From contig CM054062.1 in the NCBI GenBank assembly GCA_028641055.1, forward strand, positions 27,828,484-27,892,483: 64,000 bases of DNA, read 5' to 3'. Of this stretch, positions 32,411 to 43,151 are shown piece after piece (position 1 is the stretch's first letter; every line of letters begins with the position of its first letter). The position numbers and the translations under genes were made by a program. The stretch is from Alopecurus myosuroides (lineage: Eukaryota > Streptophyta > Magnoliopsida > Poales > Poaceae). The notes under the pieces are model-generated. The model saw only the letters and a program-made list of their open reading frames with translations, did not search any database and had not been told where the DNA came from.

Positions 32411-32838
32411 ATGCCCACCTAAAAAGAGTATGTGACCAATCGAGTGGAGGTTGTGCTAGGTCAACAAGTAGACAACTCAATTGAAAAGAAAAATGGTACT
32501 CAACGTTTTCTGGGCTTTGTCACTTTAGCCCATACCTTCAGCCCATATGCAGACCAAAACCCACCTATGCCGCCATCTTCTTCTCACCTTTGTTGGACCT
32601 AGACCTGGCAGCTAGCCAGTACCTGTTAGGGTTTGGTGACTACGGCGGCAATTTTTCATCGCCGACGGTAGGTTTTTATCGTTCTAGCTCGATCTCTCCC
32701 TGGTTTCTTCCTCTATCGCACCCTGTTCGGGCTGACTAAGGGGGCGGCTGGTCTGCTTACCCAGCCTTGGCAGGTTTGTGCAGGTCAGACGGTTAGGGTC
32801 CGCGGTGAGAGATCGGTCTATAGTTGGAGGCTGCTGAG

Positions 32839-33048
32839 ATGTCTAGTTCGGTCAGAAATACTAAAGAGGGGAATTTAAGATCTATAAACCCTTCGTTGGA
32901 GGAGCTGCTGGAACACCTAGACATAAAGGAGGAAGAATTTAACGAGGTGGTTCTTGAGGAGGACGATTTGAAGGATCTAAAAGCAAATACGAAGTGATTG
33001 GCAGTGGCCGAGGTTCTTGAGGAGGAGGATTTGAGAACTCTCCTCTAA
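32839..33048 (+). pseudogene. DUF4283-type ORF start, unit 1 (70 codons, internal stop)
   Basis: The ATG follows a GGTCTATAGTTGGAGGCTGCTGAG leader. The frame (MSSSVRNTKEGNLRSINPSL, then ELLEHLDIKEEEF and VVLEEDDLKDL) resembles the N-terminus of grass DUF4283/zinc-knuckle proteins, which are often linked to non-LTR elements. A TGA replaces the Trp codon found in unit 2. Similarity ends at LEEEDLRTLL, where LTR-like DNA begins, so the domain itself is missing. Confidence 0.5.
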
Positions 33049-34474
33049 AAGGACACGGAATGTCGCCTAGAAGGGGATTGAATAGGCGTTTAAAATAATT
33101 ACGGTTAAGGCTTGAATAAATGCGGAATAAAACTAGCGTTCAATTTGTCAAGCCAAAACCTAAACAAACTACTTCACCTATGTGCACCAACAATTTATGC
33201 TAAACAATTCAAGCAACTACGTGATAGAAAGATATGTTACTTCAACCTCGATGGCTATCACAAATTAAATTGCATAAGTAAAGAGATCGGGTATAGAAAT
33301 AACCGAGACACGTAGAGATGATGATTTATCTCCAAGTTCACTTCCCAACGGAAGCTAATATCCGTTGGAGAGGTGTGTTGTCACAATGACTTCAAACGAC
33401 CAATGGATCACCTTATTCTCCTCGTGCCTCCACCAATGTGGAGTGCCATGATCCACTATAGGACCTTTGACGGCGGTCACCGATCCCGTACAAGGTTGGG
33501 GAAATCTCCATAACTCAATTGGAGGCTCCCAACAATGTCTCGTGAGCTACCAAATCTCCGAGATAGCAAAGGCTTCCCCTCACTAAGAGGAGAGATGATT
33601 TGGTGGAAATGTAGATCCAGATCTGCTCTCTGTTTTTCCTTTAGTTGGAGGCAACTATCATGGAGGAATATAGAGAAAGCAAACTCCAAAAGGTCACCAA
33701 TGGTGGGGGGGGATTTGCTTAAGAAGTAGGGAACCAATGGGGAAGAAGGCCCCTTAAATAGCCCCCCCCCCCCAAATACCTCCCGTTGGGGGAAAATGGG
33801 CGTTCACGGACTAAAAACCTGCCCAGCCGGCCTTTCTGTGTACAGGTCGGCCACCTATCAGAGCCGCCCGGCCTAGGCCGGCCTCCCAGTTTCCAGAAAA
33901 GCGTCAACACTAAAAATGTGATATCTTTTACATATAAACTTCGCTTTCGATAATGTTGGGCTCGTTAAAATCGCAAAAACGAGCACTACAAGATTATGCA
34001 AAGAAAAATCATAGTTAAAATAGGAAGGATAAAACGATTGGAGGTTATGCCCACCTAAAAAGAGTATGTGACCAAACGAGTGGAGGTTGCGCTAGGTCAA
34101 CAAGTAGACAACTCAATTGAAAAGAAAAATTGTACTCAACGTTTTCTGGGCTTTGTCACTTTATCCCATACCTTCAGCCCATACGCAGACCCAAACCCAC
34201 CTATGCCGCGATCTTCTTCTCACCTTTGTTGGACCTGGACCTGGCAGCTAGCCAGTACCTGTTAGGGTTTGGTGACTACGGCGGAAATTTTTCATCGCCG
34301 ACGGTAGGTTTTTATCGTTCTAGCTCGATCTCTCCCTGGTTTCTTCCTCTATCGCACCACGTTCAGGCTGACTAAGGGGGCGGCTGGTCTGCTTACCCAG
34401 CCTTGGCAGGTTTGTGCAGGTCAGATGGTTAGGGTCCGCGGTGAGAGATCGGTCTATAGTTGGAGTCTGCTGAG

Positions 34475-34684
34475 ATGTCTAGTTCGGGCAGAAATACTAA
34501 AGAGGGGAATTTAAGCTCTATAAACCCTTCGTTGGAGGAGCTGCTGGAACACCTAGACATAAAGAAGGAAGAATTTGACGAGGTGGTTCTTGAGGAGGAC
34601 GATTTGAAGGATCTAAATGCAAATACGAAGTGGTTGGCAGTGGCCGAGGTTCTTGAGGAGGAGGATTTGAGGACTCTCCTCTGA
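34475..34684 (+). pseudogene. DUF4283-type ORF start, unit 2 (open but truncated)
   Basis: This is the only unit in which all 70 codons are open (MSSSGRNTKEGNLSSINPSL, ending DLRTLL then TGA). An in-frame ATG at 34460 adds five residues. The family normally continues into a DUF4283 domain and a CCHC knuckle, which are absent. The product would be a short acidic peptide, probably not functional. Confidence 0.5.
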
Positions 34685-36107
34685 AAGGACACGGAATGTC
34701 GCCTAGAAGGGGGATTGAATATGCGTCTTAAAATAATTACGGTTAAGGCTTGAATAAATGCGGAATAAAACTAGCGTTTAATTTATCAAACCAAAACCTA
34801 AACAAACTACTTCACCTATGTGCACCAACAATTTATGCTAACTAATTCAAGCAACTACGTGATAGCAAGATATGTTACTTCAACCTCGATGGCTATCACA
34901 AATTAAATTGCATAAGTAAAGAGATCGGGTATAGAAATAACCGAGACACGTAGATACGATGATTTATCCCGAAGTTCACTTCCCAACGGAAGCTAATATC
35001 CGTTGGAGAGGTGTGTTGTCACAATGACTTCAAACGACCAATGGATCACCTTATTCTCCTCGTGCCTCCACCAATGTGGAGTTACATGATCCACTATAGT
35101 ACCTTTGAGGGCGGTCACTGATCCCGTACAATGTTGGGGAAATCTCCATAACTCAATTGGAGGCTCCCAACCATGTCCCGCGAGCTACCAAATCTCCGAG
35201 ATAGCAAAGGCTTCCCCTCACTAAGAGGAGAGATGATTTGGTGGAAATGTAGATCTAGATCTGTTCTCTCTTTTTCCTTTAGTTGGAGGCAACTATCATG
35301 GAGGAATATAGAGAAAGCAAACTCCAAAAGGTCACCAATGGTGGGAGGAGGGAATTTGCTTAAGAAGTAGGGTACCAATGGGGAAGAAGGCCCCTTAAAT
35401 AGCCCCCCCCCCCAAACCTCCCGTTGGGGGAAAATGGGCGTTCACGGACTAAAAACCTGCCCAACCGGCCTTTCTGCGTACAGGTCGGCCACCTATCAGA
35501 GCCGCCCGGCCTAGGCCGGCCTCCCAGTTTCCAGAAAAGCGTCAACACTAAAAATGTGATATCTTTTGCATATAAACTTCGTTTTCGATAATGTTGGGCT
35601 CGTTAAAATCGCAAAAACGAGCACTACAAGATTATGCAAAGAAAAATCATAGTTAAAATAGGAAGGATAAACGAGTGGAGGTTATGCCCACCTAAAAAGA
35701 GTATGTGACCAAACGAGTGGAGGTTGTGCTAGGCCAACAAGTAGACAACTTAATTGAAAAGAAAAATTGTACTCAACGTTTTCTGGGCTTTGTCACTTTA
35801 TCCCATACCTTCAACCCATACGCAGACCCCCACCTATGCCGCGATCTTCTTCTCACCATTGTTGGACCTGGACCTGGCAGCTAGCCAGTACCTGTTAGGG
35901 TTTGGTGACTACAGCGGCAATTTTTCATCGCCGACGGTAGGTTTTTATCGTTATAGCTCGATCTCTCCCTGGTTTCTTCCTCTATCGCACCACGTTCGGG
36001 CTGACTAAGGGGGCGGCTGGTCTGCTTACGCAGCCTTGGCAGGTTTGTGCAGGTCAGACGGTTAGGGTCCGCGGTGAGAGATCGGTCTATAGTTGGAGTC
36101 TGCTGAG

Positions 36108-36317
36108 ATGTCTAGTTCGGGCAGAAATACTAAAGAGGGGAATTTAAGCTCTATAAACCCTTCGTTGGAGGAGCTGCTGGAACACCTAGACATAAAGGAG
36201 GAAGAATTTGACGAGGTGGTTCTTGAGGAGGACGATTTGAAGGATCTAAAAGCAAATACGTAGTGGTTGGCAGTGGCCGAGGTTCTTGAGGAGGAGGATT
36301 TGAGGACTCTCCTCTGA
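36108..36317 (+). pseudogene. DUF4283-type ORF start, unit 3 (internal stop)
   Basis: Same leader and start as units 1 and 2. A TAG replaces the Lys codon just before the Trp codon, a different mutation from the TGA in unit 1, so the two frames were lost independently. Confidence 0.5.
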
Positions 36318-38547
36318 AAGGACACGGAATGTCGCCTAGAGGGGGGATTGAATAGGCGTCTTAAAATATTTACGGTTAAGGCTTGAATAAATGCGGAATA
36401 AAACTAGCGTTTAATTTATCAAACCAAAACCTAAACAAACTACTTCACCTATTGCACCAACAATTTATGCTAAACAATTCAAGCAACTACGTGATAGCAA
36501 GATATGTTACTTCAACCTCGATGGCTATCACAAATTAAATTGCATAAGTAAAGAGATCGGGTATAGAAATAACCGAGACACGTAGATACTATGATTTATC
36601 CCGAAGTTCACTTCCCAACGGAAGCTAATATCCGTTGGAGAGGTGTGTTGTCACAATGAATTCAAACGACCAATGGATCACCTTATTCTCCTCGTGCCTC
36701 CACCAATGTGGAGTGCCATGATCCACTATAGTACCTTTGAGGGCGGTCACTGATCCCGTACAATGTTGGGGAAATCTCCATAACTCAATTGGAGGCTCCC
36801 AACCATGTCCCGCGAGCTACCAAATCTCCGAGATAGCAAAGGCGTCCCCTCACTAAGAGGAGAGATGATTTGGTGGAAATGTAGATCTAGATCTGTTTTC
36901 TCTTTTTCCTTTAGTTGGAGGCAACTATCATGAGGAATATAGAGAAAGCAAACTCCAAAAGGTCACCAATGGTGGGAGGGGGGAATTTTCTTAAGAAGTA
37001 GGGAACCAATGGGGAAGAAGGCCCCTTAAATAGCCCCCCCCCCCCCCCCCCCGCAAATACCTCCCGTTGGGGGAAAATGGGCATTCACGGACTAAAAACC
37101 TGTCCAGCCGGCCTTTCTGCGTACATGCCGGCCACCTATCAAAGCCGCCCGGCCTAGGCCGGCCTCCCAGTTTCCAGAAAAGCATCAACACTAAAAATGT
37201 GATATCTTTTGCATATAAACTTCATTTTCGATAATCTTGGGCTCGTTAAAATCGCAAAAATGAGCACTACAAGATTATGCAAAGAAAAATCATAGTTAAA
37301 ATAGGAAGGATAAAACTAAATGACGAAAGGTTTGACCTATCTATAAAACAACAACCGATAAACCTCCAAAATAAAAAACGCAATAAGTTTTTCATACGAA
37401 ATCCGGTTTTTATGATCTTGGGCTCGTTGAAATCGCAACAACAAGAAATACAAGATTATGCAAAGAAACATCATAATTAAACAAGGGAGGATAAAACTAA
37501 GTGACAAAGGTTTGACCTATCTATAAAAGAGCAACCAGTAAACCTCCAAAATAAAAAACGCCATAAGTTTTTCATAGGAAATCACTTTTTGATGAACTTG
37601 AGCGTATATTCAAAATATGTAAAGACACACATAGATAAAACACAAAAGAAACAAGAAGGATTATGCCAAGTATGCAAATGTTTGATCTCTCTCCGAATGA
37701 TACGATCAAGTTTCTAATATGAGAGCCCATCTTGATAGTACGGTTATCCATCCTATAACCCGGTCTCCCAACTAATACTATGAGACCGGTAAAATAGAAA
37801 ACCTATCAAGACCATACCTTTCTCTTGAGCATTCCACTTGAGTTAGATGATGAAGATCTTGAACTCCTCAAGATGGAACATCTTTCTTGATTTTTCTTTG
37901 CTCAGTAAAGACATGTAGATTGCTCCCCCACATGCCACTATGGGAGAGGATCTCTTAAGTCCATAGATATAATCTCCAAAAGGGTAGCAAGATTCAAGCA
38001 TATGATCTCATCGAGATGCTCCTCTTGAACTTGCACTTCACAACATTGATGACGGTCATCCACCATGGGCTATATGAAATCTTCCTTATGATGCAAGCCC
38101 ATGGAAAGATACCTAACCCCACATAGATATACCACACACAAATATCATGAGTTAGTTGACAAAGCTAATTGCACAATTACTTATCATACCGTGAACTCAC
38201 ATGGTACATCTTCTAGCTTTGTGAGTTGATAAACTTTAATAATCTCTTAGCACTTTGCCTTGATCAACCTTGTATATTTTCTTCTCTCTTCATTATAATG
38301 ATGTCTTGAAGGTATCTTCTTCAATACATACCATCAATATGCTCAACTATATCATGATCATTCTTAGGATACTCCTATGAATAGAACCTTCGTCATCACT
38401 TGGTCATCTTGAATCCAACACATGGACATCAAGCATTACCTATGGACAAACTCTACAAGTATAACTCAATTTAACCATTAGTTTGTAGTAATTGTCATTA
38501 ATTACCAAAAGCGCACATGGGGCACCATGCTCTTTCAATCTCCCCCA
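36318..38547 (-). mobile_element. LTR-like sequence of a minus-strand retrotransposon family (first locus)
   Basis: The family starts (plus view) at AATGTCGCCTAGAGGGGGGATTG and runs to ACATGGGGCACCATGC and a pyrimidine tract at 38531-38547, which on the minus strand is a purine tract (GGGGGAGATTGAAAGAG) like those that precede a 3' LTR. On the minus strand a TATA-like CTATTTAAGGGG sits beside a long G-tract (plus 37034-37052). A related copy lies at 54334-56490. The first 985 bp are also present in the two preceding tandem units. No coding sequence recognised. Confidence 0.6.
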
Positions 38548-38567
38548 TTTTGGTAATTGATGACAAT
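38491..38567. repeat. 20-bp inverted repeat around the purine tract
   Basis: ATTGTCATTAATTACCAAAA at 38491-38510 pairs with 38548-38567 (one mismatch), leaving a 37-base loop that holds the pyrimidine tract. Confidence 0.85.
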
Positions 38568-39910
38568 ATCTTTTATGAGGGTTTATATAATGAATTTGAG
38601 CAACCATGCAAGAAATAAGAAAGGATGCATGAGAATGAAAGGCAAATGCTTAAGAACAAAATCAAAGCACACAACCAAATTCCCTTAAACCCTCTAAACT
38701 TTCTACCCCATCGACATCCATTTCCAAAATGGGGTCATAGAAAATTTAGATGGAAAATATAGTAAGGGTTCCTCCGTTGGATGTGCATTTCTCATAATAT
38801 GAGTGGAATCAACTACACTTATCCAATGATAAATAATGGGAGGAAATCAAACTATATTGAGGATCCAAAGATTGGAAATAAGCCGTTATATAAATCTCTA
38901 ACCTTCTCCGAAGGAAAAGAAAGTAATCAAAAGGATCCAACAAACCAAATGAACAAATAATATTATTGTTTGATAAAATGAGTGTTTTTAAAGAAAATAG
39001 AGGAGCTCCCCAATAATTGTGCATGATTTGTAAATATTGCATTTTGAATGCAAAGTGCACAAAAATGGAATCATAACTCCCCTACTATTGTTCAAAACAC
39101 AAATCAAGTGCAAGTGAGCATAAAATAAAACGAGGCATGGTACTTGGGATAAAACGGTCCTTGAGAAACAAGAGAAGATACCAATAAAGGATGTGAATTA
39201 AGACGAGGCTCAACCGAACATATATGTGTGTAAGAGAAGGCAAGGCATGATAAAATACTAATAACATGATGAATATTTATGCATCATTATAGTCTTAATA
39301 TAGTGATAGGCATAGAGGCAAGAGTGTCTTTTCCACACAATAAGAGGTTTTCAAACCAAATGAAAATAACTAGGGTCACAAGCTTAATAAGGTGTAAAAT
39401 AAGGAAGCAAATCTTATGACACCATAAAGGAAAGTGTAAACTAACATGCTCACCAAGGAAAGCATGAGGGCCGAAAAACTTCAATAAATAGGAGTTCAAA
39501 TGATGTGATAAAATAAAACAATTAATCATAGGGAAAAAAATTATGGGGCCACAAAAAATAAATAAGAATATAAGAATGGACACCGACACATTAGGATATC
39601 ATTAAGACATGTAACTTCTCTCATGTGTATAGGTTTCTAAATAGACCACAATCAATGATGTACATCCATATAGAAACATTTACACACAAAATGGTGATAA
39701 AGAGAAAGAATGGGATATCAAAAACGAAGATATAAATACGACAATAAGATCTTTGCTTGATATCATAGCACATATTTTAAATTTATCTTAAAGGATACAA
39801 ATAAATTTCCAACACTAACACAAGAAAGACATCACAAACATAAATAAGGGAACGATAGATACAATTTACAAAAGGTTGAGATCATAAAATATATGCATGA
39901 GGTAGAAATT
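38568..39910. other. AT-rich retrotransposon interior, no ORF
   Basis: Low-GC sequence without recognisable protein. It continues after the solo LTR at 41306 in the same style, so both parts probably belong to one element. Confidence 0.45.
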
Positions 39911-41305
39911 TGATGTCTACACACGCTTCTATTCTTGTAGACAGTGTTGGGCCTCCAAGTGCAGATGTTTATAGAATAGCAGCAAGTTTCCCTTAAGTGG
40001 ATCACCCAAAGTTTATCGAGCTCAGAGTGGTAGAGGTCAAATATATCCCTCTCAAGCAACCCTACAATTACGATACAAGAAGTCTCTTGTGTCCCTAATA
40101 CACATAATAAAATTGTCAGTTGTATAGGTGCACTAGTTCGGCAAAGAGATAGTGAAATACAAGTAATATGGATGATTATAAGTGATAATAGCAATCTGAA
40201 ATAAAAATGACAGCAAACAAACATGTAGCAGAACTGGTTGTAAACGGTGTTTCAATGCTTAGAAACAAGTCCTAGGGATCATACTTTCACTAGTGGACAC
40301 TCTCAACAATAATAATATAATTGGATGCATAAATAACATCTCTTGACTATGCTACTCCGAACCACTCTCAGGTAGGATAACAAACACCAATCATTGCGTA
40401 GGGCCACAAAAGCACTCCTTAGAGTTGCATTCCACATCTAGGTAACCCACACTTTCACCATGAGACCTAGATGGTTCCAGACAAACACCACAATTTCATA
40501 GGGTCATCCAACACAAAATATATAATTCATACACATGTTGCACACACTGTCACCTTTACACCGCGATCAAAGTTTCTACGGAGATCTGATAAATAAACAA
40601 ATTGAGTAGCACAACATATGAACAGTAACATCTACTTATTCAACTAGATTACAAAGCTCATGATCACATAAAGATCACACCATGGGAGAGAGAGATGAAA
40701 CACAGCTACCGGTAGAGCCCACAGCCCCGGGGGAGAACTAATCCCTCCTCATCTTGTGAGACAACAACAGCGATGAAGATGGCGGTGGAGTCGATGGAGA
40801 TGGCTCCGGGGGCACTTCCCCGTCCCGGCAGGGTGCCGGAACAGAGATTTCTATCCCCGAAAACTTGTCGGCAACGGAGGTGGAGCTACGGAACTGTTCA
40901 TGGATGGAGGCTGGATGATTTAGGGTTTCTGCATTGTTGGGAATAAGTAGGAGAAAGGACGACGTCAGTGGGCTCCCGAGAGGCCCACACCATGTGGTAG
41001 CGCCGCCAGAGGGGGTCGCACCACCAGGTGGTGTGGCCACCTCATTTCCCCCCTCCGGGTCTCCTTTGGACTCCATTGACGTGTCGGGAATTCTAAGACC
41101 CTAGGATTTTATTTCGTCCAATTCCGAGAATATTTCCAGAAGAACTTTTCTGAAATAAAAAACAAGAGAAAGCAGGAACTGGCGTTGTGGCATCTTGTCA
41201 ATAGGTTAGTCCAGAAAACGAAGGAAAACATGTGAAAACATAAAGGTATTGGATATAAAACAATCATGGAGCATCCAAAGTTATAGATATGTTTGAGACG
41301 TATCA
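39911..41305 (-). mobile_element. Solo LTR, about 1.4 kb, minus strand
   Basis: On the minus strand the element starts TGATACGTCTCAAACATATC and ends GTGTAGACATCA, the usual form of a large family of Triticeae LTRs. The flanks AAATT (39906-39910) and ATATT (41306-41310) match at four of five bases, suggesting an old target duplication. A GC-rich part (40730-41070) with a palindromic CACCACCAGGTGGTG lies in the usual leader position. No internal domain is attached, so unequal recombination between two LTRs is likely. Confidence 0.78.
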
Positions 41306-41961
41306 ATATTCGTTACTAAGATAGGATTGGTGATTTTGTAGTAGATAAGAATTCATACTTGACTCCAATAAGCATACGGTGACCACACCTTCCTTGAAAA
41401 TGAGACAAGCATGCAATGCATCTACAATGTACCTAAAACATATTTAAGTACAAAATGGTACCCAAAGTTATTGGGTCCAAAGTAGTTAGACAAACTACAA
41501 TACATAGAATGAACTCCATAAGAATATGTGCATATAGATATGAAATTGAATTTCATGCACATCTTAGCAGATTTAGGATTTGATGTAGCTTATCCTATAT
41601 ATATTGGATCAAGAAGATAAGCATGCCATACCATATACATTAGTAAGTATGCATGCAAACAATTTCAAGAACCAAAAGTGATGTAATTCAGACATAACAC
41701 CAAGCAATCCTAGATATGCACACAAAGGTGTGATGCTACATAAAGGTTGTCTAGATTATATCAAAGATCCAAATAAACACATGAAGGGGGGTACAAATTG
41801 GAACCAGACCAAATCAACTCATGATAGAAAATATACCAAGTGAAAATAAAACACCAAAGGAAATACTTATCACTTGAGGGATGCCAATAAAAATGCATCA
41901 AAGAGTAAAATATTGAGATCCCAATAGACATCAAATGAACCATGTACAATTCCAAGAGATG
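41306..41961. other. AT-rich retrotransposon interior, continued
   Basis: Resembles 38568-39910; no ORF recognised. Confidence 0.45.
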
Positions 41962-42566
41962 TGATACGTCCATTTTGCATCACTATTTTATATCATAATT
42001 TACTGCTATTCATTGATATATTTCATATTTAGAGTTGATACTTATGTTATTTCATCGATTTTGCATCTTTGATGATTATTGGAGAATTAGCTGCCGGAAC
42101 CAGAATTCTGCTGGAAAAAGCACCGTCAAGATACCATATTTGTGAAGATCAGAAACCCAAAATAAACATAGGAGAGTTCCTATTTTTCCATATGACGGAG
42201 TCGGCAAGGAGGGGAGCCAGAGGGGGGCCACCATGGGCCCCCACCATGTGGTGGCCCCCCTTGGCCGTGCCGCCAGGTGGTGTGGGGGCCCTGGCCCACC
42301 TTTGGCAGTCCCCCTTCACGTACTTCATCCCCCCAAAACTGTAATACCATGAGAACCATCAAGGGAATATTCCGCCGCCTTTATGGGGCAGAAAACAACA
42401 GAGAGAGAAAAGCTCTCCGGTAGGGAGAAATCTGTCGGGGAAATTCTTTCCCGGAGGAGGGAAATCATCGCCATCGTCACCGTCATCACACCAGGCATCA
42501 TCAAGATCAGCATATTCATCATCATCACCACCAGCACCATCATCACCACCATCCACCTTTGTCCCG
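41962..42566 (+). mobile_element. LTR fragment, first part, plus strand
   Basis: Starts TGATACGTCCATTTTGCATC and includes the GC-rich leader with CCACCATGTGGTGG (42241-42254). It stops abruptly at GTCCCG where an LTR end of opposite orientation begins. Confidence 0.7.
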
Positions 42567-43151
42567 TGATGACCCACAAGTATAGGGGGTGTATCATAGT
42601 ACTTTCGATAAATAAGAGTGTCGAACCCAACGAGGAGCAGAAGGTGTTGACAAGCAGTTTCGATGAAGCAATAACTGTAAATACTGGAAAACAGATTTGT
42701 AGGGGTTTTTGATATTGCAGATAAATAAAGTGCGACTAAATAAAATGCAGTAATAATAATTGCAGCGAGTGGCCCAATCCTTTCTTCAGCAAAGGACAAG
42801 CCGGTGAGTTTACTTATGATTAACAAACATTCTCGAGGACACACGGGAGGTTTCTGTCAAGTGCTTTTGTTCCATGCAGCTGAATAATGTTCGGTGTTTT
42901 GATAAGTGTTGTGTGGGTGAACCTATGTTAATGTACCGTCCCATCCAAGACTAATACATACTTGTGATTATACCCCTTGCAAGCATCTGCAACTACAAGA
43001 AAGTAATTAAGAAATAAATCTAACCACAACTTTAAACTCTAGGGTCCTACGCTCCCTCGTGTAACGGTTCCTTAACGGGGGTTTAGGTTTCTGTCACTCC
43101 GGCAACCCCACAATTAGTAGCCAAATACACGATGCATTCCCCTAGGCCCAT
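42567..43151 (-). mobile_element. LTR fragment, last part, minus strand
   Basis: TGATGACCCACAAGTATAGG is the inverse of an LTR 3' end (compare CCCCTATACTTGTGGGTCA at about 59362-59380). The piece runs through the typical CGAACCCAACGAGGAGCAGA and stops at 43151, where a different LTR starts part-way in. It was probably inserted into the fragment at 41962 and later lost its right half. Confidence 0.7.

Larger units (their letters stand above)
32411..37320. repeat. 1,636-bp tandem triplication
   Basis: ATGCCCACCTAAAAAGAG occurs at 32411, 34047 and 35684, so the periods are 1,636 and 1,637 bp. Each unit contains a plus-strand promoter/leader, 70 codons of a DUF4283-like ORF and about 985 bp of minus-strand LTR-like sequence. 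The joints between units carry CGAGTGGAGGTT, which also occurs about 40 bp further inside each unit. After the third unit the LTR-like part simply continues. By eye units 2 and 3 look more alike than unit 1. Confidence 0.92.

Noticed and set aside
33719..37191. Minus-strand frames (FWKLGGRPRPGG...) in each tandem unit
   Set aside because: They run through the variable C-tract, which changes the frame between units; they overlap an LTR-like promoter and have no family resemblance.
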